Shown one piece after another: positions 1 through 6,173 of a stretch of DNA of 11,985 bases. The DNA lies in contig CAZGHI010000058.1 of the NCBI GenBank assembly GCA_964525565.1, positions 1 to 11,985 of the forward strand. The letters are read 5' to 3'. A program made the translations under genes and the position numbers. Under the pieces are notes generated by a model. The model ran no database searches and had not been told where the DNA came from. It saw nothing but the letters and a program-made list of their open reading frames with translations. How positions within the stretch are numbered: the stretch's first letter is position 1; every line of letters starts with the position of its first letter. The DNA comes from OLB6 sp964525565 (GTDB lineage Bacteria; Bacteroidota; Ignavibacteria; Kapaibacteriales; Kapaibacteriaceae).

Positions 1-2087
1 AGAGCTCCTTAAAAATCAATTGCACATCCCAAATACTGGCGAAGGAGATTCTTAAGTAGCGTTGGCAAAACGTCCCTCGCAAAGGGGTACGTTTATACGC
101 TCCGCAGCATTAGTGTAAACTCGAAGCAATCTTTCCACATGATTAATGATACAGGAATCGAAGAGATTACGGACATTTGACCCACATGCACAAAGGCTTC
201 ATCTCTTCCTAATTTACTGTTCACTCATCAACTATAACGACCTTGTGCACCACAGGTGTGGTGAGTTTGTGGACACCAACTACCCTCGCTGTGGTCATCA
301 AACGAAGGAGAACATTCAGATACAGTGCTTAATGGGCCGATAGCATTCCTGCACGGCGCTTTGGTTTCGTGTTGAGCACTAAAACACCTATTGCGTCAGG
401 TTAAAGATTCGTTGTATGAATGCTCCGATAATGGGCGAATCCGGAGATCATTTGCCTGTACAACTGTGCTCAAATAACCAACCACACGTATTGTAGCCGA
501 CGTGTTGGACTAACATCGTTTGTATGCAACGACGCAAGGTAGGCTGGCCATATCATCAGATCGTGATAGAACATAGCTCGATAAACCTGGGACCAAAGAA
601 CTTAATGTGATTGGTACCCCCCCCATAAAACTGTCGAATGCAAATTCTTTGCTCGTTTGGGTAATCAGAATGCACAAAAAGATCCGATAGGGGGCTTTGC
701 TGTGTGGCCATGAATGCAATAAACCCCACTAGACTCTATTCAATCGTGACTGATGGTATTCCGTTTGTTTGTTGTAATCAGTCCGGAATCTTTGCAAGCA
801 TTTATGCAGGAACTATATGGACATGCTTGAATCGAAACATTGCCTATCTCAAAGTACTTTACATGTCGCCGATTCTCAATATCAGTTGGTTTGTTCAGAG
901 GTTCAACGATGTTAGAGTAACAACTAGCAGCAGTAGTTAATGGTCTTTGATCAAAACTGTGACGTATAATCTGCCATCAGGTGGACGTATCCATGCATTC
1001 AACGTAAACAGTTGGGATCCTTAACGGATCGTCGGCGGCACGAATACAGATATTCATTTTTTCAACAAAAAGTTAATATCCAGGTTAGGAGCCGCGCCAT
1101 CTCAAAACGAACCAGTTTTTGTTATATCTATTCACCCAACAATTCCATTTTGGCGTAGGCTGTGGTGAACTATACAATCTTCAACACAATACTAATAGAA
1201 GAGAAATGATGAAGAGCGACCAAACGCATACCCATCGCTCAATTGTTGATGTAGTACTAAGCCCCTTTATATCATCACATTTTGTTGTTTGCAGCAAAAG
1301 AAAAACTTGTCAACAGAAGCATTGATAACTGTAACACACGTACTAGATAACAGGCACGATAAGTCAAGGCAAGGCATATTGTCGCTGATACCGCGAACTG
1401 TTTAACATCCTATGTTCACCGTTGTGCCGGAGTATTCATGAGCAGAAACAACGGTACAAGCAAAACAATGATGGCGAGAATTCCGTTTGGTATTCAAGCA
1501 CTGGTACGAGACCCATAACTCAGCGACATAGATTTAATCACACCCTCCAATGGTCGATGCGACCTGTTTTGCTTTTTGCGTTAGAGTGGAAAGTATGATG
1601 CAATATGTCGACCAAACCTATATCAAGGCATTTTTAACGTCAACAAACTGATAAATACAGGAATTACTGTCGTAGGAGCGGCGCATTTGCATCGTGTTTG
1701 GTTTGAGCACAGTTTGATAGTTGTTGGCGAGTTTTCGTGTTGTTAGAAGAAGGTGTGCTTGGGTATCCCAATACAGGATGTGAGCAGCAAACGATTACAG
1801 GCCTGGTATCAGAAGCCAACCCAATGCATGTGTATGCTTACACCATTGAAGTAACCACTGTAGCCTCGTAGTATGTTGAACCTGATTCCGCCTTGGCTTC
1901 CATCGTCCTACACAACTATTCGCATAAACAACGTATCATTTGCAGTCCTGTCAGAATTGAACCATTTACCGCAAGCGCTATTCATTTACCATAGTCACCC
2001 CAGCAGATAATCGAAACAACCTGGCTTTAGTAGTGGAGTAGTGCCTACTACACACACGATCAAGAAAACAGATGTGGAAATATTGTA
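1..2087. other. gene-poor region, no recognisable gene
   Basis: About 2.1 kb with no open frame longer than 78 codons on either strand. The short open frames at 146-343, 704-940 and 1119-1325 (+) have no recognisable motif, no convincing ribosome binding site and ordinary random-looking composition, so I do not call them genes. At the left edge, frames open from the window start and stop at 53-55 and 57-59; either could be the last codons of an upstream gene, but 17-18 codons are too few to judge. I see no tRNA-like T-loop, no rRNA, no CRISPR and no convincing terminator. Weak inverted repeats occur at 248-263 (7-bp arms) and 1418-1425/1448-1455 (8-bp arms, 22-base loop), both at a level expected by chance. 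The region is unusually long for bacterial intergenic DNA; it may be decayed sequence or hold an unrecognised RNA. Confidence 0.6.
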
Positions 2088-2130
2088 TGTTGCAACAAAA
2101 TGTGTTGCAACGCGTATAGTGCCCTGCAAC
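2088..2130 (+). promoter_or_regulatory. candidate promoter with repeated TGTTGCAAC operator palindromes
   Basis: A perfect 10-bp palindrome TGTTGCAACA lies at 2088-2097, a second copy of the core GTTGCAAC at 2104-2111 (centres 15 bp apart), and a third partial copy TGCAAC at 2125-2130. A TATAGT hexamer at 2115-2120 resembles a -10 box, and TTGCAA at 2090-2095, inside the first palindrome, could serve as a -35 box, although the 19-base spacer is long. The repeated palindromes would therefore overlap RNA polymerase contacts, as expected of a repressor operator. The start codon of the NmrA-like gene follows at 2163. The repeats are seen directly; the promoter and regulator roles are inference, and no regulator gene is adjacent in the window. 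Confidence 0.45.
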
Positions 2131-2162
2131 ATTTTTCAACACTTACTTAAGGGGATTATAGA

Positions 2163-3116
2163 ATGACTTCAAAACCAATTGTTGCGGTAATGGGTGCTAC
2201 TGGAGCACAGGGCGGTAGCTTAATACGCGCCATGCAGGCCGATGATGGCTGTCCATTTGCCATCCGTGCAATAACGCGGAATCCTGACTCAGAGAAAGCT
2301 AAGGCGTTAGCAATTCAGGGAATTGAGGTTGTGTTTGCAGATGCCGATGACGAAGCAAGCCTAACCAATGCATTTCAGGGAGCTTATGGCGTGTTTGCGC
2401 TTACCAGCTTCTGGGACCACTTTACTGGAGATCGGGAAAAACAGCAGGCAATTAACATTGCCAAGGCTTCGAAGAATGCAGCAATTGAACATGTTGTGTG
2501 GTCAACACTAGAGGATACCCGTAAATGGTTACCAATAACAGATGAACGGATGCCGGTTTTGCAAGAGAAGTATAATGTTCCGCACTTTGATGCAAAGGGT
2601 GAAGCCGATGCCACGTTTCGTGAACTCGGTGTACCAACAACGTTCCTCATCACCTCGTTTTATTGGGAAAACTTCATTTTCTTTGGTCAGGGTCCGCAGC
2701 GGATGCCAGATGGTAGCCTTGCTTTGGTAATGTGTATGGGCGATGCAAAACTACCGGGTATCGGTGTTGAAGACATTGGTAAAACAGCATATGCGTTGTT
2801 ATTGGATAAAAACCAATATGTTGGCAAGACAATTGGAATTGCCGGTGGACATCTTACCGGACACGAAATGGCTGCAGCCTTAAGTAAGGCAACGGGCAAG
2901 ACAATTAATTACATCGCGGTTAGTGCCGACGCATATCGAGATTTTGGTTACCCAGGTGCGGAGGAGATGGGGAACATGTACCAGTTTAAGCGTGACTTTA
3001 ATGATATCTATTGTGGAAATCGAGACCTTAGTCAAGCGCGAATGATTAACCCCGATTTGCAATCCTTTGAAGAGTGGCTTGAGCGCAAAGCTCAGATGAT
3101 TCCAATTCCAGAGTAA
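2163..3116 (+). CDS. NmrA-family NAD(P)-binding protein (NMRAL1/HSCARG-like)
   Basis: A 317-residue protein of the NmrA branch of the atypical short-chain dehydrogenase/reductase superfamily. The N-terminus has a beta strand followed by the dinucleotide-binding glycine motif GATGAQGG (residues 11-18), and RAITRNPDSEKA (about 35-46) fits the NADP-type second strand with a basic residue for the 2'-phosphate. HVVWSTLED (about 109-117) and the later FDAKGEAD and GVPTTFL segments match the core of the human NMRAL1-type proteins. The family lacks a reliable Tyr-Lys catalytic pair and members often act as NAD(P)H/NADP+ redox sensors or weak reductases, so a cytosolic sensor or reductase role is inferred; the substrate is unknown. 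The start is supported by AAGGGG at 2149-2154, 8 bases before the ATG. It appears monocistronic, with more than 500 bases without a convincing gene on both sides. Palindromic sites upstream suggest regulated expression. Confidence 0.85.
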   Translation: MTSKPIVAVMGATGAQGGSLIRAMQADDGCPFAIRAITRNPDSEKAKALAIQGIEVVFADADDEASLTNAFQGAYGVFALTSFWDHFTGDREKQQAINIAKASKNAAIEHVVWSTLEDTRKWLPITDERMPVLQEKYNVPHFDAKGEADATFRELGVPTTFLITSFYWENFIFFGQGPQRMPDGSLALVMCMGDAKLPGIGVEDIGKTAYALLLDKNQYVGKTIGIAGGHLTGHEMAAALSKATGKTINYIAVSADAYRDFGYPGAEEMGNMYQFKRDFNDIYCGNRDLSQARMINPDLQSFEEWLERKAQMIPIPE

Positions 3117-3696
3117 CGGAAGTTCTTTCATCGTTGAGCAGCCGGAAATGTTAAGCTATGGTTGCACATTGCGCCGATGTTTAACATACATCGTACAAAA
3201 TCTCGGCAACATTGAACGATTGTGGAACTGATTGTGGATAGTCTCTTGCTCAGGGGGTATCTACGTTGTGCGTTGATTGTTTTGTGGTGGCGTGAAATCA
3301 ATTTGATTTGCGCCACTACGATTGTTGGCATTTCGTATGGTATCACGTGCGTAGGTCACGTTATTGCTGTTTGACTCTATTGGAATTGCTCGCATCAAGC
3401 GTTGCCTTTCCACCGCTCCAAACACGATTCCCAGTTGTTCGGCTTGGCTCTTCTACGGGTCTGGTGTGTTCCTTGATTGCAACGGCCTCCGTCATTATTA
3501 TATCGTCTGACGGCTGAAAGTGATTTCAGACGAGGAACGTGCTTCTAGAGCTACTGATGCAGATGGTATGAAATGAACGATCAATGCCTATTCAAGAGAT
3601 CCATACCAGAAGGCAATTTCGATCTCGAAGTGCGTTCGCTTAAAACAACATTAATGTTGATGTCGTGATAATCCGGAAAGGATTGGTAGGGGGCTC
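3117..3696. other. non-coding stretch after the NmrA-like gene
   Basis: Nearly 580 bases with no gene I can support. An open frame at 3308-3517 (69 codons, +) has no motif or ribosome binding site and is not called. No clear terminator hairpin with a T tract follows the NmrA-like stop codon. A pair of mutually exclusive stems is present: CGTCTGA at 3504-3510 pairs with TCAGACG at 3526-3532, while CTGAAA at 3514-3519 pairs with TTTCAG at 3524-3529. A TTGTGGATA at 3232-3240 resembles a DnaA box but stands alone. Confidence 0.5.
3646..3659. promoter_or_regulatory. perfect 14-bp palindrome CAACATTAATGTTG
   Basis: The sequence CAACATTAATGTTG is its own reverse complement and sits 37 bases upstream of the start of a possible small membrane protein at 3697. 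It has the size and symmetry of a binding site for a dimeric helix-turn-helix regulator. A palindrome of this length is expected roughly once by chance in 12 kb, so position is the only argument for function. Confidence 0.25.
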
Positions 3697-3930
3697 ATGC
3701 TTCTTTCAATTACTTCAATTGGTAGTATAACCGTAGTGATTGTCATAACTATTGGCGTGATTAAAAACATCAGCGCGGCTGGTTTTGTGACGGGACCAAA
3801 ATCGCTGAATACCTTGATCACCTTCAGCCAGTATGTACGGCTCTCAACAATCGTGTTACCGCTGGTGTTTTCTGGGAATTTTGTGCTGTCGAGGTTGATC
3901 AAGTTGGTTCATGGAGCGTATGCAAGCTAA
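3697..3930 (+). CDS. possible small two-helix membrane protein of unknown function
   Basis: An open frame of 77 residues. I do not recognise the protein. Residues about 3-23 are almost purely Leu, Ile, Val, Thr, Ser and Gly and would form a transmembrane helix; a second hydrophobic stretch lies at about 48-62 (STIVLPLVFSGNFVL), followed by a basic, positive-inside type tail with RLIKLVH. Purine-rich AGGGGG ends 4 bases before the ATG, a usable but closely spaced ribosome binding site. A 14-bp palindrome lies just upstream. It could instead be a chance open frame or the remnant of a larger membrane protein, since it is short and stands between two gene-poor stretches. Codon use gives no clear verdict. 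Confidence 0.35.
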   Translation: MLLSITSIGSITVVIVITIGVIKNISAAGFVTGPKSLNTLITFSQYVRLSTIVLPLVFSGNFVLSRLIKLVHGAYAS

Positions 3931-3999
3931 AGGGTGCCTGCGGCTCTGGTTAATGGAATCTTCGACCTAACTATAAATCTCTCTGTCACATCTCGCCGA

Positions 4000-4013
4000 G
4001 AAGTATGTACTTC
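4000..4013. repeat. short inverted repeat upstream of the transposase start
   Basis: GAAGTATGTACTTC has 6-bp complementary arms around a 2-base centre and lies 25 bases upstream of the RAYT start codon. In IS200-type elements hairpins in the leader restrict translation of the transposase, so a similar role is possible, but the stem is short and AT-containing and could be chance. Confidence 0.2.
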
Positions 4014-4038
4014 ATCGTAAACACAATGGAGTGCAATT

Positions 4039-4605
4039 ATGGCAATAGCAAAAGCACGGAGGCGTAGAAACACAACAAGGTTGCGCGGCTATGATTATGC
4101 CGGAGAAGGGATCTACTTCGTTACAATCGTAACACATCGTCGGTCTCGGATCTTTGGATCGATTAGCAAAGGTCATATGCAGTTAAGCAGGATAGGCATT
4201 GTCGCGCAACAGTGTTGGTATGAGTTACCACAACACTTCCCGTTTGTTGAGCTCGATGAATTCATATTTATGCCCGATCATATGCATGGGTTGTTGCGGA
4301 TACTTCATAAAAATCCTAACTATAATGGTGATGTATCGGACACGGACCAAATCGCACAATCAATTAACGCAAGCACGCGGCTTCAGAACGTAAATGTACA
4401 CGCCTGTGGTCCGAAATCAGGTGCGCTAGGAGCGATCGTTGGATCCTTCAAATCCGCAGTATCACGAAAAATCAATACTTGGCGCCAAACGTCCGGATCA
4501 ACAATATGGCAGCGCAATTACTACGAGCACATCGTCCGCTCTGACCGAGAGTTGCAGCGAATTCGCTTTTATATAAGGTCAAATCCCAAAAATTGGAATC
4601 GGTAA
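4039..4605 (+). CDS. REP-associated tyrosine transposase (RAYT, IS200-like Y1 HUH protein)
   Basis: A 188-residue single-domain Y1 transposase-like protein. The HUH metal-binding motif is visible as MPDHMHGLL (His81-Met-His83), and the C-terminal block WQRNYYEHIVR (157-167) contains the candidate catalytic tyrosine (Tyr161 or Tyr162), followed by the family signature YIRSNPKNW (178-186). The N-terminus is basic (KARRRR), and GEGIYFVTIVTHRR (22-35) matches the first core strand. These features are typical of RAYTs, domesticated relatives of IS200/IS605 transposases that cut and join single-stranded DNA at REP hairpins carrying a GTAG or GGAG tetranucleotide. All key residues are intact and there is no frameshift. 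GGAGTG at 4028-4033 is a ribosome binding site 5 bases before the ATG. The stop is followed 17 bases later by a hairpin repeat array that is probably its substrate. No second gene, such as tnpB, is next to it, consistent with a RAYT rather than a full insertion sequence. Confidence 0.9.
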   Translation: MAIAKARRRRNTTRLRGYDYAGEGIYFVTIVTHRRSRIFGSISKGHMQLSRIGIVAQQCWYELPQHFPFVELDEFIFMPDHMHGLLRILHKNPNYNGDVSDTDQIAQSINASTRLQNVNVHACGPKSGALGAIVGSFKSAVSRKINTWRQTSGSTIWQRNYYEHIVRSDRELQRIRFYIRSNPKNWNR

Positions 4606-4655
4606 CTCTTTATTTGCGGTTTCGTTGGGGCGATACCGTTGGGGCGATATCGTTG

Positions 4656-4681
4656 GGGCGACGCCTGCGTCGCCCTTCTAC
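4656..4681 (-). repeat. REP-like hairpin 1 with GTAG tetranucleotide
   Basis: GGGCGACGCCTGCGTCGCCC at 4656-4675 folds into a stem of 8-9 G+C-rich pairs. Read on the minus strand, GTAG (4678-4681) lies two bases 5' of the stem, the arrangement known for REP elements bound by RAYTs. This copy has an extra T (TTCTAC rather than TCTAC), so the spacer is one base longer than in the other two. Confidence 0.7.
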
Positions 4682-4726
4682 GCGATACGATATCGTTTGG
4701 ACGATACCGTTGGGGCGATACCGTTG

Positions 4727-4769
4727 GGGCGACGCCTGCGTCGCCCTCTACGCCTGCGTCGCCCTCTAC
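4727..4769 (-). repeat. REP-like hairpin 2 with two GTAG tetranucleotides
   Basis: The perfect hairpin spans 4727-4746. On the minus strand GTAG at 4748-4751 stands one base from the stem. The 18-bp unit 4734-4751 is exactly duplicated at 4752-4769, adding a second GTAG (4766-4769) and a second copy of the left half of the stem, which allows alternative pairing. Confidence 0.7.
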
Positions 4770-4830
4770 GCGCGATACGATACCGTTTGGGCGATACCGT
4801 TTGGGCGATACCGTTTGGGCGATATCGTTG

Positions 4831-4873
4831 GGGCGACGCCTGCGTCGCCCTCTACGCCTGCGTCGCCCTCTAC
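4831..4873 (-). repeat. REP-like hairpin 3 with two GTAG tetranucleotides
   Basis: This copy of hairpin 2 lies exactly 104 bases downstream: stem 4831-4850, GTAG on the minus strand at 4852-4855 and again at 4870-4873, and the same 18-bp duplication (4838-4855, 4856-4873). Identity to hairpin 2 over the whole segment is complete, pointing to recent duplication of the block. Confidence 0.7.
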
Positions 4874-4916
4874 GCGAGATACGATACCGTTTGGGCGATA
4901 CCGTTTGGGCGATATC

Positions 4917-4932
4917 NNNNNNNNNNNNNNNN
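4917..4932. other. assembly gap (16 N) inside the array/purD junction
   Basis: A run of 16 N separates the last repeat unit from purD. The short-read-unfriendly repeat array is the obvious cause. The true gap size is probably unknown, so the adjacency of the RAYT/array and purD depends on scaffolding. The purD start codon and any promoter or ribosome binding site for purD are missing here. Confidence 0.97.
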
Positions 4933-6171
4933 GTGCTGGGATCGGGTGGCAGGGAACACGCTCTTGCGAAATCACTTCGGAACTCAGCTTCGTGCGGGCA
5001 ATTGTGGTGTGCACCAGGTAATCCAGGAATTGCAGCCGAAGCAGAACTAGTATCACTGAACATCACAGATCCAGCGCAAGTGGTGGATTGGTGCAATATT
5101 CATAAGCCAACGCTGATTGTTGTTGGTCCAGAGCAACCATTAGTAGCAGGTGTCACGAATGCATTACGTGCATCGGGGTTTAGTGTGTTTGGTCCCTCTC
5201 AAGAAGCTGCGCAGTTAGAGAGCAGTAAGGGATTTGCAAAAGATTTTATGCAGCGGTACGGAATTCCGACGGCATCATATCAACGATGTACTAATCTTCA
5301 GATGGCGCTTGAATATTTATCTGCTCAGCCCCTTCCGGTGGTTGTTAAATATGATGGACTCGCTGCAGGAAAAGGTGTCGTAGTAGCTACATCAATGGAA
5401 GAAGCAGAAAGGGCTGTGCGCGATATGTTCAATGGTACATACGGAAATCATGGCGTCGTGATTGAATCGTTTCTGGAAGGTGTTGAGGCTAGCATTTTTG
5501 CAGTGACGGATGGAAGTAACTATGTGACGTTAGCTCCTTCGCACGACTATAAGCGTATCGGTGATCACGATACCGGTAAGAACACTGGTGGCATGGGAGC
5601 CGTAGCACCGTCGCCACGCGTGACGCCTTCCATTCTATCAGCGGTGGAAAATCTTATTATTTCGCCCACGCTTCAGGCCATGAAGGCTGTAGGGATGCCA
5701 TTTGTTGGGTGTTTATACTGTGGTGTAATGATTGATTCGCATGGTAATCCATCGGTGGTTGAATTCAACGCTCGATTTGGTGATCCTGAAACACAGGCAG
5801 TTCTGTCTGTTCTTGATGCTGATGTTGCGGCACTTTTTGCCTCTGCTGCGCGTGGGAACCTTAATCCAGAAGCTATTTCATCTACCTCAACAACCAGTGC
5901 CGTGTGCGTTGTTCTTGCATCGGGCGGCTATCCTGATCAGTATACTGTAGGGTACCCAATTCTCGGTTTAGATCAGACAGATTCCATGGACAACATCGAA
6001 GTCTTTCATGCAGGCACAATAAATACAGATGGGCTTCGCACAAGTGGTGGACGAGTACTTGGCGTAACAGCACTAGCGCCAACTATAGCTGATGCATGCG
6101 ATGCAGCCTACCAGGCATGTTCACATATCCATTTTACGGATATGTATTTCAGAACGGACATTGGAAGTTGA
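4933..6171 (+). CDS. purD: phosphoribosylamine-glycine ligase (GAR synthetase), 5' end missing
   Basis: 412 residues are visible. PurD joins 5-phosphoribosylamine and glycine with ATP to make glycinamide ribonucleotide, the second step of de novo purine synthesis in the cytosol. Visible landmarks (numbered from the first base after the gap): GSGGREHAL at 3-11, the start of the N-terminal domain; VGPEQPLVAG at 64-73; the ATP-grasp segment VVVKYDGLAAGKGVVV at 136-151; HDYKRIGDHDTGKNTGGMGA at 204-223; and the Mg-binding VVEFNARFGDPETQ at 275-288. The C-terminal HIHFTDMYFRTDIGS ends as in the family. Homologues usually begin M-x-V-L-V-L/I-G-S-G-G, so only about four codons including the ATG are hidden in the gap; the GTG at 4933 is probably internal. 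Open reading upstream through the repeat array is an artefact. The stop is 2 bases before the next gene, indicating translational coupling. Confidence 0.95.
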   Translation: MLGSGGREHALAKSLRNSASCGQLWCAPGNPGIAAEAELVSLNITDPAQVVDWCNIHKPTLIVVGPEQPLVAGVTNALRASGFSVFGPSQEAAQLESSKGFAKDFMQRYGIPTASYQRCTNLQMALEYLSAQPLPVVVKYDGLAAGKGVVVATSMEEAERAVRDMFNGTYGNHGVVIESFLEGVEASIFAVTDGSNYVTLAPSHDYKRIGDHDTGKNTGGMGAVAPSPRVTPSILSAVENLIISPTLQAMKAVGMPFVGCLYCGVMIDSHGNPSVVEFNARFGDPETQAVLSVLDADVAALFASAARGNLNPEAISSTSTTSAVCVVLASGGYPDQYTVGYPILGLDQTDSMDNIEVFHAGTINTDGLRTSGGRVLGVTALAPTIADACDAAYQACSHIHFTDMYFRTDIGS

Positions 6172-6173
6172 CC

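Larger units (their letters stand above)
4623..4916. repeat. nested tandem-repeat array with REP-like hairpins
   Basis: The array has nine complete 14-bp units of the form CGTTKGGGCGATAY, starting at 4623, 4637, 4694, 4708, 4784, 4798, 4812, 4888 and 4902 (the one at 4694 has a G-to-A change). Three truncated units (4651, 4722, 4826) run into a GC-rich hairpin with 8-9 bp arms. Two hairpins are followed by a second copy of an 18-bp unit, GCCTGCGTCGCCCTCTAC. Blocks repeat with lengths 71, 104 and 90 bp; 104 and 90 differ by exactly one 14-bp unit. Palindromes CGATATCG and ACGATATCGT occur at unit junctions. The array is free of stops in several frames on both strands, but this follows from its periodicity and it is not coding. 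It is cut off by an assembly gap, so its true length is unknown. No unique spacers are present, so it is not CRISPR. Confidence 0.92.

Noticed and set aside
248..263. CACCACAGGTGTGGTG inverted repeat as terminator or operator
   Set aside because: 7-bp arms with short loops are expected several times by chance in 12 kb; there is no T tract and no flanking gene.
617..624. C8 homopolymer as a phase-variation tract
   Set aside because: It is not inside or just upstream of any supportable gene.
146..1325. Short open frames at 146-343, 704-940 and 1119-1325
   Set aside because: No ribosome binding site, no motif and lengths expected in random sequence.
1418..1455. ACCGTTGT/ACAACGGT stem as a structured RNA
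   Set aside because: One isolated 8-bp stem with a 22-base loop and no supporting structure around it.
3232..3240. TTGTGGATA resembling a DnaA box (replication origin)
   Set aside because: A single copy with no cluster of boxes, no AT-rich unwinding region and no dnaA or dnaN nearby.
4623..4916. CRISPR array
   Set aside because: Repeats are directly adjacent or nested without unique spacers, unit lengths vary (14 and 18 bp), and no cas gene is present.
4639..4932. Long open frames through the repeat array, on both strands, one continuing into purD
   Set aside because: They arise because the repeat units lack stop codons; the products are low-complexity repeats and the frame into purD crosses an N gap of uncertain length. 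PurD homologues start just before GSGGREHAL.
6096..6173. Upstream extension of the epimerase start by 26 codons
   Set aside because: The extension overlaps purD, lacks a ribosome binding site and would put 26 unrelated residues before the Rossmann fold.
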